From: Pseudalkalibacillus sp. SCS-8
GTDB lineage: Bacteria; Bacillota; Bacilli; Bacillales; Fictibacillaceae
NCBI RefSeq assembly: GCF_040126055.1
Contig: NZ_CP143541.1
Location: 2,418,001 to 2,482,000, forward strand
Reading direction: 5' to 3'
DNA length: 64,000 nt
Positions 16,423 to 25,994 of the stretch are shown here, piece by piece. Positions within the stretch are counted from its first letter, which is position 1; each line of letters opens with the position of its first letter. The notes under the pieces are model-generated. The model saw nothing but the letters and a program-made list of their open reading frames with translations, searched no databases and was not told the DNA's origin. A program made the position numbers and the translations under genes.

Positions 16423-17511
16423 TCAGGCATGACGATTTCCGTAAAGATGGATGAGCCGTTTCGTATGGAGGACAATGACCTTCAGAACAGCATAGGTCGG
16501 AATCGCAAGAATAAGACCTAAAATGCCAGCCAGACTGCTTGCAACAAGGAGAAGGAAAATGATCGTCACCGGATGCATATCCAATCGCCTTCCCATCACC
16601 TGAGGCGAAATGAGGTTGCTCTCGATTTGTTGTATGATGGCCACACCGATAATGACATACAGAGCTTTTATCGGGTCGTCGATTAATGCCACTATCACAC
16701 TCGGTGCCGTCCCGATAATCGGACCGATGAAGGGGACTACATTCAGGAAGAGGGCTACAAGAGCAAGGATCAACGCATATTTCAAATCGATGATCAGATA
16801 AAGGATATAAACGAACGTACCGACGAACAGACTAACGATCAATTGACCCTGGATAAACCCGCTCAGCGCTTCATCCATATCATTTAAAATTCTTTTTCCT
16901 TCCTCATGATGTTTTTCCGGGAGAAAGCGCAAAATGGCGTCTGGCAGCCTGTCTCCATCCTTCAGCATATAAAAGAGCACGAATGGAAGGAGAATGAGGA
17001 TGACCAGGATATTCGTCAGGATACTTAAGAACGAAAAGATATAATCACTTGCCGATGAAGTAACATCGCTTATGTAACCTGTCAGTTTCTCTCCGAGATT
17101 TTTTTCCTTCACCATTTCGCTGTTCATGAATCTTGAAACGACTGGACTTTGCTTCCACTCCTCCACTTTATCCTTCAAATCATCCGCAAGCTCAGGCGAG
17201 CCTTCCACAAGACCTTTTACCTGCTGCTGCAGCTCCGGTCCGAAAGCCCACGTGGCGCCTGTAAACATCCCGGCGAAAAAGAGGTAAACGATGAGAATTG
17301 CTAATACTTTTGGAATCTTCCACTTATGAAGCTGCTTGACGATTGGGCGGAATAAGTAAAAGAACACACCGGAAACGACGATTGGAAAAAATAAAGTCGT
17401 AATTAGGATTGCGATCGGCTTGAACAAAAATGAGATATCGGTTCCTATCCAGATGATGACGAACAACAATAAGACCCAGATCATCCCACGGAATAGCTTA
17501 GACTGTAACAT
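16423..17511 (-). CDS. AI-2E family transporter
   Basis: A 362-residue membrane protein of the AI-2E (UPF0118, PF01594) family. It has N-terminal membrane pairs, a helical middle region (residues 75-145) and a C-terminal block with LNVVPFIGPIIGTAPSVIVAL and QQIESNLISPQVMGRRL. Members export varied small solutes or Na+, so the substrate cannot be told. GGAGGAGGGAGT precedes the ATG. It lies just downstream of the sigK 3' part in the same direction but after a terminator. Confidence 0.9.
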   Translation of the reverse strand: MLQSKLFRGMIWVLLLFVIIWIGTDISFLFKPIAILITTLFFPIVVSGVFFYLFRPIVKQLHKWKIPKVLAILIVYLFFAGMFTGATWAFGPELQQQVKGLVEGSPELADDLKDKVEEWKQSPVVSRFMNSEMVKEKNLGEKLTGYISDVTSSASDYIFSFLSILTNILVILILLPFVLFYMLKDGDRLPDAILRFLPEKHHEEGKRILNDMDEALSGFIQGQLIVSLFVGTFVYILYLIIDLKYALILALVALFLNVVPFIGPIIGTAPSVIVALIDDPIKALYVIIGVAIIQQIESNLISPQVMGRRLDMHPVTIIFLLLVASSLAGILGLILAIPTYAVLKVIVLHTKRLIHLYGNRHA

Positions 17512-17571
17512 ACTCCCTCCTCCTTTCTTTTTAACGGTACCTTCCCCTTTACCCTTTTGAATGCATGAAAA

Positions 17572-17602
17572 AACAGCCCCGGCTTATTCGCCGTAAGCTG
17601 TT
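17572..17602 (-). terminator. Terminator of sigK
   Basis: AACAGC/GCTGTT with an inner GGC/GCC pairing, followed on the minus strand by a T run, 13 bases after the sigK stop codon. Confidence 0.85.
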
Positions 17603-17614
17603 CTTCGATTCCCA

Positions 17615-17995
17615 TTATCCTTTTTCTTTATCGTTCCGCTGCCGATAAAACTCGTGGAACAATTTCATCAATGCGCGTTTTTCAATACGAGAGACATAGC
17701 TTCTCGAGATTCCCAGGTCTTTTGCGATCTCTCGTTGGGTCCGTTCCTTTTCCATGTCGAGTCCGAAGCGTCCGACGATGACTTCCTTTTCTCGATCATC
17801 CAAAATATGAATGTGCTCATAAATCTGCTTCTTCTCCATTTTGAGCTGGATCGTATCGACGATGTCATCGAGATCCGCCTTCAGGACATCAATCAGTGTT
17901 ATCTCATTGCCCTCTTTATCCGTACCGATCGGATCATGCAAGGAGACATCCTTCTTCGTCTTCTTGATCGCACGCAGATGCATGAGGATTTCCAT
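17615..17995 (-). CDS. sigK: RNA polymerase sigmaK, C-terminal part of a split gene
   Basis: It encodes the last 125 residues of the late mother-cell sigma factor, from the [20 protein letters not shown] of region 2 through region 4 ([35 protein letters not shown]). In B. subtilis this half is called spoIIIC. The ATG at 17995 is only the first one inside the element. The gene is expected to be expressed after excision joins it, at the GA of codon GAA (17992-17991), to the 5' part at 59.4-59.8 kb. The rejoined protein would have 237 residues, close to the B. subtilis length. Confidence 0.95.
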   Translation of the reverse strand: MEILMHLRAIKKTKKDVSLHDPIGTDKEGNEITLIDVLKADLDDIVDTIQLKMEKKQIYEHIHILDDREKEVIVGRFGLDMEKERTQREIAKDLGISRSYVSRIEKRALMKLFHEFYRQRNDKEKG

Positions 17996-18010
17996 TCTAA
18001 TGTCATTACC
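17991..18010. other. Element/sigK junction (right half-site, att)
   Basis: The plus-strand dinucleotide TC at 17991-17992 is the predicted crossover (GA on the coding strand), followed by the 17-bp arm at 17994-18010 on the element side. The host side reads ATCCTCATGCATCTG on the minus strand. Confidence 0.8.
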
Positions 18011-18029
18011 TAGCGTAAATATATGTTAA

Positions 18030-19538
18030 TTAGAAGGTGTATATTTTTATCCGATCTTCATATACCCTGATTTCTTTTACAACATGGCGGATGAGTGATT
18101 TTTTATCTTCAAAAGTGAGGTTCTGTTGTCCTTTTGAGAAGTAAAATTCAGCTGCTTCTTGTAGCAACTTTTTACCGTAAATGTGTTGATCATTTTTTTT
18201 TCTTACCTTCTCCAGTTCTTCTAGTTGTTTCGAGAGGCGTTCTTCTTTTTCCTTCAGCTCTTTTAAAGACTCTCTAATTTCTTCTTCAGATATATCTAAT
18301 CCTTCTGAAAATAAATTCAACAGCTTTTTTCTTCCGGCCTTTACTTTGCCAATTTCAGAATGAAGTCTTTCAATCTCAATTTCATCAAAGTCAGGGGTAT
18401 CTTCTTCTCCATCTCTTTCGGTTGCAGCTGCAATCTCCTCTGGAGCATTCAACCAGTTAAGTATCGTTTCCCAAACTTCTTGATCTAGCTTCGAAACGTT
18501 TATTCTACGTCCACATCCAGGATGCTTTGCTCCTGCATAATTTTTAACATCCGTATAGATATAAACGGTTTGCCCCCAATTCGTTGTTTTTATCCCTACC
18601 ATTGTATTGTTGCAGTCACCACAACGGATTAAACCACTTAACAAATAGTCATTTTTGGATTTTTTCGCCCAACGTCTTCTGGATTGTTCAAGTAATGTTT
18701 GAGCATGTTTAAATGTTTCTTCATCGATGATAGCTGGACAATCAATTGGAATCCATTCCTCTTTTGGACGTTCTTTCATCGGAACACGTTCGTCTTTTGA
18801 CTTATATTTATTTCCAAGCATACCTTCAGTGTTCCAACGATTTTGAAAGAATTTACCTGTATATACTTGGTTCATCAATAACTGACGAACTACTTGACGG
18901 TGCCATATTTTTGCACCTCGTTTTGTTGGAATGCCTTTGTTAGTTAAGTACTTGGCAATTCCATTAATTCCTTCTACGAGGTCATTTGGTTTAGTAAATA
19001 AATCAAAAATCAGTTTAACAACATTCGCTTCTTCTTGATTTATAATTATTCGGGAAGTTTCTTTATCATAGTCGTAGCCGTAAATTTGGAAGTTTCTTAG
19101 CACTTTTCCCTGTCTTGCTTTTTCACGTCGTCCTCTGCTCATTCGTTCATTAATTTTTGCTTTTTCAAATTCTGCAATCGCACCACGCATACTATAAAAC
19201 AGATTGCCTTCAGGTGTCTTAGTATACTCACTGGTGACAAAAACAAGCTCAACACCGCGTTTTTCAATTTCATCAGTTATAATCAATTGGTTCATCAGTT
19301 TACGGGAAAGACGATCTGGATCTAAACATACGACTTTCGTTATCAAACCTTCTCGAACATCATTTCTTAATTTTGTTAAGGCATGACGGTCCAAAAATTC
19401 ACCGGACATTCCCCTGTCCACATATTCAATCACTTCTTCAGAGTTTGCTTTCTTCCGACACTCCTTTAACTGATCCTCCAGACTGAACCCCTTCTTCGCC
19501 TGTTCCTCCGTGCTCACCCTTGCATAAATCGCAATCAT
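18030..19538 (-). CDS. Large serine recombinase, SpoIVCA-type sigK element excisionase
   Basis: A 502-residue large serine recombinase. The resolvase domain (1-150) has the catalytic serine in YARVSTEEQAKKGFSLEDQ at about residue 9 and LDPDRLSRKLMNQL near 75. The Recombinase domain follows (IYGYDYDKETSRII to NQVYTGKFFQNRW, 155-245), then a zinc ribbon (IRCGDCNNTM and GCGRRINVS, about 300-355) and a coiled coil (385-470). AGGAAGGAG precedes the ATG. It should cut the 41-kb element out of sigK. A weak sigmaE-like sequence (ATTATAA, 11 bases, TTTGTATA on the plus strand, 19689-19714) lies upstream, but its spacing is short. In B. subtilis, spoIVCA sits beside the 5' half of sigK; here the gene abuts the 3' half. 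Confidence 0.93.
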   Translation of the reverse strand: MIAIYARVSTEEQAKKGFSLEDQLKECRKKANSEEVIEYVDRGMSGEFLDRHALTKLRNDVREGLITKVVCLDPDRLSRKLMNQLIITDEIEKRGVELVFVTSEYTKTPEGNLFYSMRGAIAEFEKAKINERMSRGRREKARQGKVLRNFQIYGYDYDKETSRIIINQEEANVVKLIFDLFTKPNDLVEGINGIAKYLTNKGIPTKRGAKIWHRQVVRQLLMNQVYTGKFFQNRWNTEGMLGNKYKSKDERVPMKERPKEEWIPIDCPAIIDEETFKHAQTLLEQSRRRWAKKSKNDYLLSGLIRCGDCNNTMVGIKTTNWGQTVYIYTDVKNYAGAKHPGCGRRINVSKLDQEVWETILNWLNAPEEIAAATERDGEEDTPDFDEIEIERLHSEIGKVKAGRKKLLNLFSEGLDISEEEIRESLKELKEKEERLSKQLEELEKVRKKNDQHIYGKKLLQEAAEFYFSKGQQNLTFEDKKSLIRHVVKEIRVYEDRIKIYTF

Positions 19539-19632
19539 TGAGTTTCTCCTTCCTGTATTTTTCCTTCAGATAAGAGTAACAAGAATACCGAATCCGGTCA
19601 GTAGAACTTCCTTCAATGATTTCGACATGCAC
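19438..19632 (-). CDS. Possible small ORF overlapping the recombinase start
   Basis: A 64-residue frame starting at GTG 19632 with GAGGTG 7 bases upstream. Its first half (MHVEIIEGSSTDRIRYSCYS) looks protein-like, while the second half, which overlaps the recombinase by about 100 bases in another frame, looks like a shadow. A frameshift may have extended a once shorter gene. Function unknown. Confidence 0.3.
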   Translation of the reverse strand: MHVEIIEGSSTDRIRYSCYSYLKEKYRKEKLNDCDLCKGEHGGTGEEGVQSGGSVKGVSEESKL

Positions 19633-19981
19633 CTCGCATCACCTCTTTAAATAAAAAGGTATGCGATTACGGCTTGGTTACTTTCATGTTTGTATATAAA
19701 AGATGTCATTATAAAAAACCTCTAGTGTCCCCAAAAGATCTTGAATAAAGGGTTCAGGTTACTAACGGAGAAAAGAGACAAACCTGTTAATCTACCTAGA
19801 CCACCATCTTATCATTGGATTATAACGTATTGGAGCGTACAAAATGAATGTTTTACTTTAGATTATCGGGTAATGCTTTCTAACTATATCAAATATTGTA
19901 GCTCCTTCTCTTTACGTTTTTGGCCTTTCTTTACCTAAAGGTTTATTAAAGCTATTGATAGAATCATGACCAAAACCAATA

Positions 19982-20188
19982 TTATTCCAATAATCTCTTC
20001 TTAATCGTACTAATTTCGCCTAAATATATCGTGTATGAACCTTTCGTTGTGTCATCCATAATTTCATAACTAACACGGTACTTAGGATCTTTTAAACCGA
20101 ACATAACATCTTCAGAAACTTCCTTCACTATAACTTTATTTTTTAAATCCACATATACAGGTTTTCTCTTGTATATAATTCCTTTCAA
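19982..20188 (-). CDS. Small hypothetical protein
   Basis: A 68-residue frame beginning at TTG 20186-20188, rich in charged residues (VIVKEVSEDVMFG, YTIYLGEISTIKKRLLE). It reads like a small beta-rich protein. No convincing ribosome site is present, so the start may be wrong or the gene may be a remnant. The region 19640-19980 upstream of the recombinase has no other gene I can support. Confidence 0.35.
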   Translation of the reverse strand: MKGIIYKRKPVYVDLKNKVIVKEVSEDVMFGLKDPKYRVSYEIMDDTTKGSYTIYLGEISTIKKRLLE

Positions 20189-20437
20189 AAGAATTTCTTA
20201 TAATAAATGAAATAGTACTTACAAAACAAGACAATATGTTGGATATGGGTACAATAGATCCTACAATAAATATGTAGTTTTTTTCATTTTTCCAAGTTAT
20301 CATGTATTGGGAGAGAAATCCTGATTTGTTTTTTAAAAGTAGTTTTTTGGGGGGTTATGCCCATAACTAAATATTCCTTAATAGAAAGTTTAGGAAAAGC
20401 ACTCAAACGCAATCAAATAGAATAGTAAAAAAGTAAA

Positions 20438-20485
20438 GGGCTTCTTCAAAGGACCAATTATGGTCCTTTTGAGGAAGCCCTATTT
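20438..20485. terminator. Long inverted repeat, terminator-like
   Basis: GGGCTTCTTCAAAGGACC pairs with GGTCCTTTTGAGGAAGCCC around a 6-base loop, with TATTTTTACTT on the right. It probably ends the membrane protein gene that stops at 20505. Confidence 0.8.
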
Positions 20486-20504
20486 TTACTTCTTCCAATA
20501 TAAG

Positions 20505-20834
20505 TTAGGAGTTGTTGGATTTATACAATTTTTTATTAAAGATTAATAAAAACCACCACACCAAAATAAACATATAGCCTATTATTACATATATGGACCA
20601 AAATGTTCCATGTTCTAATTCTTTAATAAAATATTCATATTCGTTCAGTCCTTCTTCCCTTCCAATACTGTTAAAAATACTAACTATAGGTACAGTTATT
20701 GCAAAAAAAATGGCGATAATAGCAATTTTCTTAAAAAATTTTCGACTAATACTAAATATGGCTGAAGCAAATGTAATAGCTAAAAAGCTGAAATATAAAG
20801 TCCAAACCCAACCTGGTAGTGATTCCCAGTACAT
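20505..20834 (-). CDS. Hypothetical membrane protein, three segments
   Basis: A 109-residue protein with membrane segments near residues 8-28, 36-55 and 78-100 and a short acidic loop between the last two (REEGLNEYEYFIKELEHG). AGGAGAGG lies 6 bases before the ATG. No family recognised. It is cargo near the recombinase end of the element. Confidence 0.7.
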   Translation of the reverse strand: MYWESLPGWVWTLYFSFLAITFASAIFSISRKFFKKIAIIAIFFAITVPIVSIFNSIGREEGLNEYEYFIKELEHGTFWSIYVIIGYMFILVWWFLLIFNKKLYKSNNS

Positions 20835-20909
20835 GACAATCCTCTCCTTTTCTTTTCATGTTATTACAAAGGATATAAGCTGAAAATATTTCAAAATACC
20901 TAATTAAAT

Positions 20910-21980
20910 TTAATCGTTAATATTGTCGATAAAATAAATTTGGTCACTGTTATCTAAGGTAATCTTATTTTTAATTCCAAGTAATCGTGTATCTCTAATC
21001 GTAAGGACTGTTTTATTATTTACATATGATCTGGTATAAACTTCATTTGCATCATAATCAATATTTAGAATATCTTCATTTACAGTACTCTGAATTATCT
21101 CTAGTTTAGGAACGTTCTTTCCAAAAGAAATTTTATTTAAGAGATGGATTTTATCTGTTATAGTTTCAATCTCCATATCTACAAGGATACTTTTTGAATT
21201 TAGCACTACATTTTTATTATATTTTACTCTTAGTATATCACTAGAAATCTCACTTAAATTTAATTCATGTATCTTATGATTTAAACTACTATCTATTTCT
21301 ACTATGTCCCCATCGTACATAAATAGATACAATCTTTTATTATCTAAGCTAGTATAAGTAAAATAATTTGGCACTTTGTTAAGTGTGATCTCATTTAAAA
21401 ATTTTAAATCTCGGTCGTATTTTTTTATTTTTACAACTTCTCTTTCCCCAGATTTATCAACAGCTACTACCATAATATAGTTTTCCAAAGTAGATACAGT
21501 GTGTACTCTAAACTCTCCAAATAATTTCACACATTTATTCAGTTGCAAATCACAAAACTCATTATCATCATTCTTATCCATCACAGTAACTATGTAATCT
21601 GACACGTTATCTTTATAATATTTTTCTATGTATTTTTTTTGATTTGTATTAATTAGAGATAATTTTCTTTTTGTAGGTTGATACTCTACTACCTTAGTAT
21701 CCCCAGAATATGCTCCACTTGCAAAATAATAATTTTGCTCATAATAAAATACATCCGAAGGAGCAAAGAGTTTATCTTTGATTTTGTGTTTTTTTGCAAC
21801 TTGACCACTATTGTTTATCTCTAATATGTAGCCCTCTGTTTCAAATGGATCTATAAAATGAAAAAGTAAATAATCACCATCATTATTTGTTGAGAACTGG
21901 GTAATTTGATCAATTTCTTTATCTGGAGTACATCCAATTAGAACTATTAACAAAATAATTATTATTAGTTTCTTAATCAT
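20910..21980 (-). CDS. Lipoprotein with repeat-rich, probably beta-propeller body
   Basis: A 356-residue protein with a lipoprotein signal (LIVLIGC, cysteine at about residue 17). The rest is made of alternating strands with repeated patterns (YNYYFASGAY-like, LENYIMVVAVD, LDNKRLYLFMYDGDIVEID) suggestive of a beta-propeller, but I cannot assign a family. It would be anchored outside the membrane. AAGGGGAAA is the ribosome site. It lies upstream of the 109-residue gene and downstream of the YiiX-like gene. Confidence 0.75.
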   Translation of the reverse strand: MIKKLIIIILLIVLIGCTPDKEIDQITQFSTNNDGDYLLFHFIDPFETEGYILEINNSGQVAKKHKIKDKLFAPSDVFYYEQNYYFASGAYSGDTKVVEYQPTKRKLSLINTNQKKYIEKYYKDNVSDYIVTVMDKNDDNEFCDLQLNKCVKLFGEFRVHTVSTLENYIMVVAVDKSGEREVVKIKKYDRDLKFLNEITLNKVPNYFTYTSLDNKRLYLFMYDGDIVEIDSSLNHKIHELNLSEISSDILRVKYNKNVVLNSKSILVDMEIETITDKIHLLNKISFGKNVPKLEIIQSTVNEDILNIDYDANEVYTRSYVNNKTVLTIRDTRLLGIKNKITLDNSDQIYFIDNIND

Positions 21981-22072
21981 TTAATTTCCCCTTCAATAGA
22001 GTTAAAATTTTATTCTAAAAAGATTATAGGCATGTCATACTAAAATGACTACCTATAATCTTTTAATTTAAA

Positions 22073-22933
22073 TTAATAAGGATTATTTTTATACTTTACC
22101 GTATCCCAATCAGCAATTATACTTTTTGGGAGTACAAGACCTAGGTATGCATCATATGTCCCCACATGATACCCTGCATATCTCCAAGCTTTATACACTA
22201 GTTTAGAGCAGTACCATTGAGAAGTATCATTTAGACTTGTTTTTAATTTATAAGGTTCACCTATTTGATTTTTCGCATACTCTACAGCTTGTATATAATC
22301 TACATCAGCGGCCCCTCTCACATAATATTGACCTTCATCAGAAACACCACTCCAATATTTAGTTGCAGAATGCTGTACAACGCCATGGCCAGGTAAAGCC
22401 TCAATAGCATAATCCCGGATAGTACTCAGAATAGCTGCATGACCGTGAGGGAAATTATAAGTTTTTGCCTCTAGGCTTATTAAAATATCTCCTTTACCAC
22501 TCCAGTAAGTATAACCTCCACCGCCTGGGTCAATATCAACACTTTGTGTTTCTATTGAACTTTCCTTATTATTTTTTTTAAAACTAATAGATTTACTCCC
22601 AAAATTAGTGTTTCCCTTTTCAATTTTTACATTGTACATTAAACCGTCTATTTCATCTAAACTATTAAATAAAGTTGATAACTCTTGATTTGTTAAATTA
22701 CGATTCTTATCTAAAAATTTATTCACTAGTTTATATGACTCTTTACTTATTTTTTCCTTTTCATTTAGTGAAATATCCATTTTTCCTTCTATACTTTCCT
22801 TTGTTGAATTTAAGTGAGAAACTACATCTTGGTAAGATAAACTGGAAGTAGAATTATTTGCGTATACAGAATTTGTGAGTAGACTTGTACTTAGTGCAAC
22901 TGCTACTGAAAATACACTTATTTTCTTAAACAT
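22073..22933 (-). CDS. Secreted NlpC/P60-like (YiiX/YebB-type) cysteine hydrolase
   Basis: A 286-residue protein with a cleavable signal peptide (VFSVAVALSTSLLTNSVYA). After a helical linker, the C-terminal half looks like a permuted NlpC/P60 fold. The histidine is in FPHGHAAILST (about residue 164) and the cysteine in QWYCSKLVYKAWRYAG (about 245). Such enzymes cut peptides or amides in cell wall or lipids. AAAGGAG precedes the ATG. The exact substrate is unknown. Confidence 0.8.
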   Translation of the reverse strand: MFKKISVFSVAVALSTSLLTNSVYANNSTSSLSYQDVVSHLNSTKESIEGKMDISLNEKEKISKESYKLVNKFLDKNRNLTNQELSTLFNSLDEIDGLMYNVKIEKGNTNFGSKSISFKKNNKESSIETQSVDIDPGGGGYTYWSGKGDILISLEAKTYNFPHGHAAILSTIRDYAIEALPGHGVVQHSATKYWSGVSDEGQYYVRGAADVDYIQAVEYAKNQIGEPYKLKTSLNDTSQWYCSKLVYKAWRYAGYHVGTYDAYLGLVLPKSIIADWDTVKYKNNPY

Positions 22934-23213
22934 TTTTTAACTCCTTTTTTAATTTAACACCGGTGATATGCATTACATCCTAGGTAATTTGTAACACAAT
23001 ATAAAAATACCAAATTAAACCACAAAAAAATACATTTTTTTCTAATTTTAATATTGGGAAATAAAGGTTATTACTAACCTATTTTTCACATGATACACAG
23101 ATCTATTTTCCCAATATTTTTAAAGAAATTTATATTGACAAACATCGTTCATTGAATAAATTGTAAAAATTTGTTCTTCCATTCGTTGAAACAAATGCTC
23201 TTAACGTATATTT

Positions 23214-23242
23214 AAACCCACCTCAAAAGAGGTGGGTTTTTA
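23214..23242. terminator. Terminator after the DUF3006 gene
   Basis: Stem AAACCCACCTC/GAGGTGGGTTT with an AAAA loop, directly after the stop at 23243. Confidence 0.85.
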
Positions 23243-23497
23243 TTAGAATTTCTTTTTCAGTTTGTTTAACAAATTTTCAGCCTTTTCCATAGCTTCATCC
23301 GTTTCTTCTTTAAGGATTTGATATGAAGGTTTGCCGTTTATTAAAAGCTTTTCCTCTACAATATCCCCTACTTTTACGTCTTTCGGTAGATAATGAAGGG
23401 GAACATCCTTTTGCTTTGTTTCATCACTTCGGTCAAGTAATACAGCTAAGTCGCCCTCAAAGCGGTCAACTGTGTATTTACTTGGATAACTCATCAA
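23243..23497 (-). CDS. DUF3006 domain protein
   Basis: An 84-residue protein of the DUF3006 family, marked by VDRFEGDLAVLL and LPKDVKVGDIVEEKL. DUF3006 genes often sit beside secreted ComEC-like metallo-hydrolases. Here the gene overlaps the end of just such a gene by 20 bases, so the two are co-translated. Its role is unknown. Confidence 0.85.
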   Translation of the reverse strand: MMSYPSKYTVDRFEGDLAVLLDRSDETKQKDVPLHYLPKDVKVGDIVEEKLLINGKPSYQILKEETDEAMEKAENLLNKLKKKF

Positions 23498-25226
23498 TTA
23501 ACTTCCCTTGTGGATCATATAATCTTGCTGCATCCCCTGAATTGTTCCAGATATAAGCCTTAGACCACAACAAGACTGTGGGAGGATTTGCAACCGCGCC
23601 TCGACCAGCTACAATCTTAACAGTTGCTCCCTTTTTCAAAACAAAATCGCTAGGGAATTCATAGGTTTGATTACCTTCAACACTGACAAGAGTCCAACCA
23701 TCCATTGGAATATCCTTGGTATCAATGTTCTTTATGGTTACATATTCGTCACTCAAGCTAAGAGAAGTAATATCCAGTTTACCTGTCGTAGGTTTGGGCT
23801 CTGGTTTAGGTTCTGGATTCACATTAGTACCACAGCTGTCAGCGCCCTGGAATGGATCAGCATCCACTTTATAGTTCACGCCATCAGATGCAACTGTAAT
23901 CGTCCCTGCATCACAAGTTGAATAAAGTGTAGCCCCATAATTCCACATACGGTTTACCACATCAGAATCAGGATGGCCGTAACTGTTATCACCATACGAT
24001 AAAATGCCGACCTCTGGTTTTACCGCATTAATGAATGCTTGTGAAGTTGAAGTGGAAGAACCATGATGCCCAAGCTTTAGAATTTCTGCTTCGACATTGT
24101 ATTTATTCATCATGTTTGCCTCATTTTCAGTGCTCGCATCTCCTGTAAGCAAGAAGTCAACATCATTATAACTTACTTTAAGGACGAGAGAAGATTCATT
24201 ACGGTCACTGCTGTTATTAAATGCATTAAGCACTTTAATAACAAGTATGTTATCAAAATTGATCTTACTTCCTTCGTTCGGTACATCGAAAGGAATATTC
24301 TTCTGATCAATTAAATTAAGATACTCCATGTAAGTATTTGTGGTATGGGATTTCCCACTATCCAATACCTTATGAACCTTCATTTGCTCTAAAACATCGA
24401 TTAGTCCACCAATATGGTCTGCATCCGGGTGAGTAGCAACCATTAAGTCAATGGAACTTACACCAGCTTGTTTGAGATAATCTACGACTTTTTGTCCCGC
24501 TGACTTACGACCACCATCAATTAGAATTGTCTTTCCTGAAGGAGATTGAATTAAGATACTATCTCCTTGTCCAACATCGATAAAGTGAACCAACAAATCA
24601 CTCATAGGTCTGAAATCTTCGTTAATGGTTCGTGCAAGTACAACTGAGAATTCTGCTCTTGTAATATTGTTTTTAGGCTTAAAAGTACCATCTGTATATC
24701 CATTAATGATATTGGCAGATGACAGATCTAAAATACTTTCCAATGCCCAAGGTACACTAGCTAGGTCAGTGAAGCCTGTGGCAGAACCTTTTCGTGCTAT
24801 TTTATAGGCCCGATCGATTAGAACCGCCGTTTCAGCCCTCGTTATATTTGCAGAAGGCCTAAACGTATTATCCGGATACCCTGTAATAAGACCTTTCTCT
24901 GCGGCCACTGCTATTGCATTATAGTAGAAGTTATTCTTGGATAGGTCCTTGAATCCTGGATTCTTTGAAGCATTCTCTCCAGGATACAATGCTTTAACAA
25001 GCATCAGTGCAGCTTGAGCACGAGTTATGTTGTCATTTGGCCCAAACCTACCATCACCATAACCATTGATAATCCCTAAGTCACTTAGATAATAGATATG
25101 TTCCTTTGCCCAAGGAACTTTACCTAAGTCTGAAAAATGCGAATGAGCACTAACTTGATTGTGGTTAACAAATGAAAGAACTAAAGCGAAAACCATGAAA
25201 AATGATAAAAACTTTTTCAAAAACAA
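23478..25226 (-). CDS. S-layer-homology, metallo-beta-lactamase and lamin-tail surface protein
   Basis: A 582-residue secreted protein. After the signal peptide come three SLH repeats, each ending in ITRAQAALML, ITRAETAVLI or ITRAEFSVVL (residues 30-205), which hold it to the cell wall. Next is a ComEC/Rec2-type metallo-beta-lactamase domain with FIDVGQGDSILIQ, the metal site THPDADHIGG, LTGDAS and GHHGSSTS (210-450). A proline-rich linker (EPKPEPKPTTG) leads to a lamin-tail domain (480-582). It may be an extracellular nuclease or phosphodiesterase. DUF3006 follows. Confidence 0.9.
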   Translation of the reverse strand: MFLKKFLSFFMVFALVLSFVNHNQVSAHSHFSDLGKVPWAKEHIYYLSDLGIINGYGDGRFGPNDNITRAQAALMLVKALYPGENASKNPGFKDLSKNNFYYNAIAVAAEKGLITGYPDNTFRPSANITRAETAVLIDRAYKIARKGSATGFTDLASVPWALESILDLSSANIINGYTDGTFKPKNNITRAEFSVVLARTINEDFRPMSDLLVHFIDVGQGDSILIQSPSGKTILIDGGRKSAGQKVVDYLKQAGVSSIDLMVATHPDADHIGGLIDVLEQMKVHKVLDSGKSHTTNTYMEYLNLIDQKNIPFDVPNEGSKINFDNILVIKVLNAFNNSSDRNESSLVLKVSYNDVDFLLTGDASTENEANMMNKYNVEAEILKLGHHGSSTSTSQAFINAVKPEVGILSYGDNSYGHPDSDVVNRMWNYGATLYSTCDAGTITVASDGVNYKVDADPFQGADSCGTNVNPEPKPEPKPTTGKLDITSLSLSDEYVTIKNIDTKDIPMDGWTLVSVEGNQTYEFPSDFVLKKGATVKIVAGRGAVANPPTVLLWSKAYIWNNSGDAARLYDPQGKLIDELSK

Positions 25227-25424
25227 TCCCTCCTAATTATTCTCATAAACTATTATAATAAAGAATTAGGGATAATTGGTTATTTTTTGTAAATAAACTT
25301 TAATTTGTATCACTTCTTCATAGTGAAGACCATTATAGCGCTCATTCCATTACTCAGAACATGTTTTTTGTGTATTGCGATCTTCGATAGATAATGATTT
25401 GAATACTACCGATACTGAAATAGT

Positions 25425-25796
25425 CTAAGATATATATTTTGTTATAAAGGAATGATTTTCAGATAATGTATCAGCTTGTTCCCTTGTTAACCGTTGAGTA
25501 TGTGCAATTTGATTTCGAATTGGATATACGTTGTGTAAGTGTAAATAAAAATTTGGAGGAAGATCTTTAAAAGGTTGATAAATACGAAGAAAGGAACGTT
25601 CCAGTTCATATAGATATAGTTTCTCTATCGATGCTCTAGGAGGGTTTCTCTGAAGAAGTTTAGGAGCTTTGTAAAACCATAGAGGGCCATAACGTTCTCT
25701 CATACGCCTTGAAATAAAATTCCGTAACATATTCTCAATCTCGTATAACTTCCGATATGCAGCTTGCATCATTTTTATTTCTTCACTTTCAATCAA
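25425..25796 (-). CDS. HEPN-domain protein (Swt1-like)
   Basis: A helical protein of about 123 residues. The first half has YEIENMLRNFISRRMRE as in Swt1-type HEPN domains, and the end has the HEPN RNase motif RNQIAH (R-x4-H) near residue 104. HEPN proteins with this motif cleave RNA and often act in toxin or anti-phage roles. I use TTG at 25796, with GAGGTG 6 bases upstream; GTG at 25805 is also open. No nucleotidyltransferase partner is adjacent, so the antitoxin, if any, is not evident. Confidence 0.75.
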   Translation of the reverse strand: MIESEEIKMMQAAYRKLYEIENMLRNFISRRMRERYGPLWFYKAPKLLQRNPPRASIEKLYLYELERSFLRIYQPFKDLPPNFYLHLHNVYPIRNQIAHTQRLTREQADTLSENHSFITKYIS

Positions 25797-25994
25797 ACGG
25801 ATCACCTCACAAAATAATAATTTATTGAATTATGTGAAAATCCCTTTTTTTCAGTTACCAATTTAATATAAATAGATCATTTCTATATAGAAATCGACCA
25901 TTTCTAATTAATAATGTAATGAAAGTGAGCAAAAGAGAATTTTCATTTCTTGGGCAGTAGTTTTACAGTGGAAATATAAAGGAGATGATGAATA

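Noticed and set aside
17615..17995. sigK 3' part as a broken sigma factor gene
   Set aside because: The matching 5' part is intact at 59.4-59.8 kb and the two join in frame at a defined recombination site, so the gene is interrupted, not dead.
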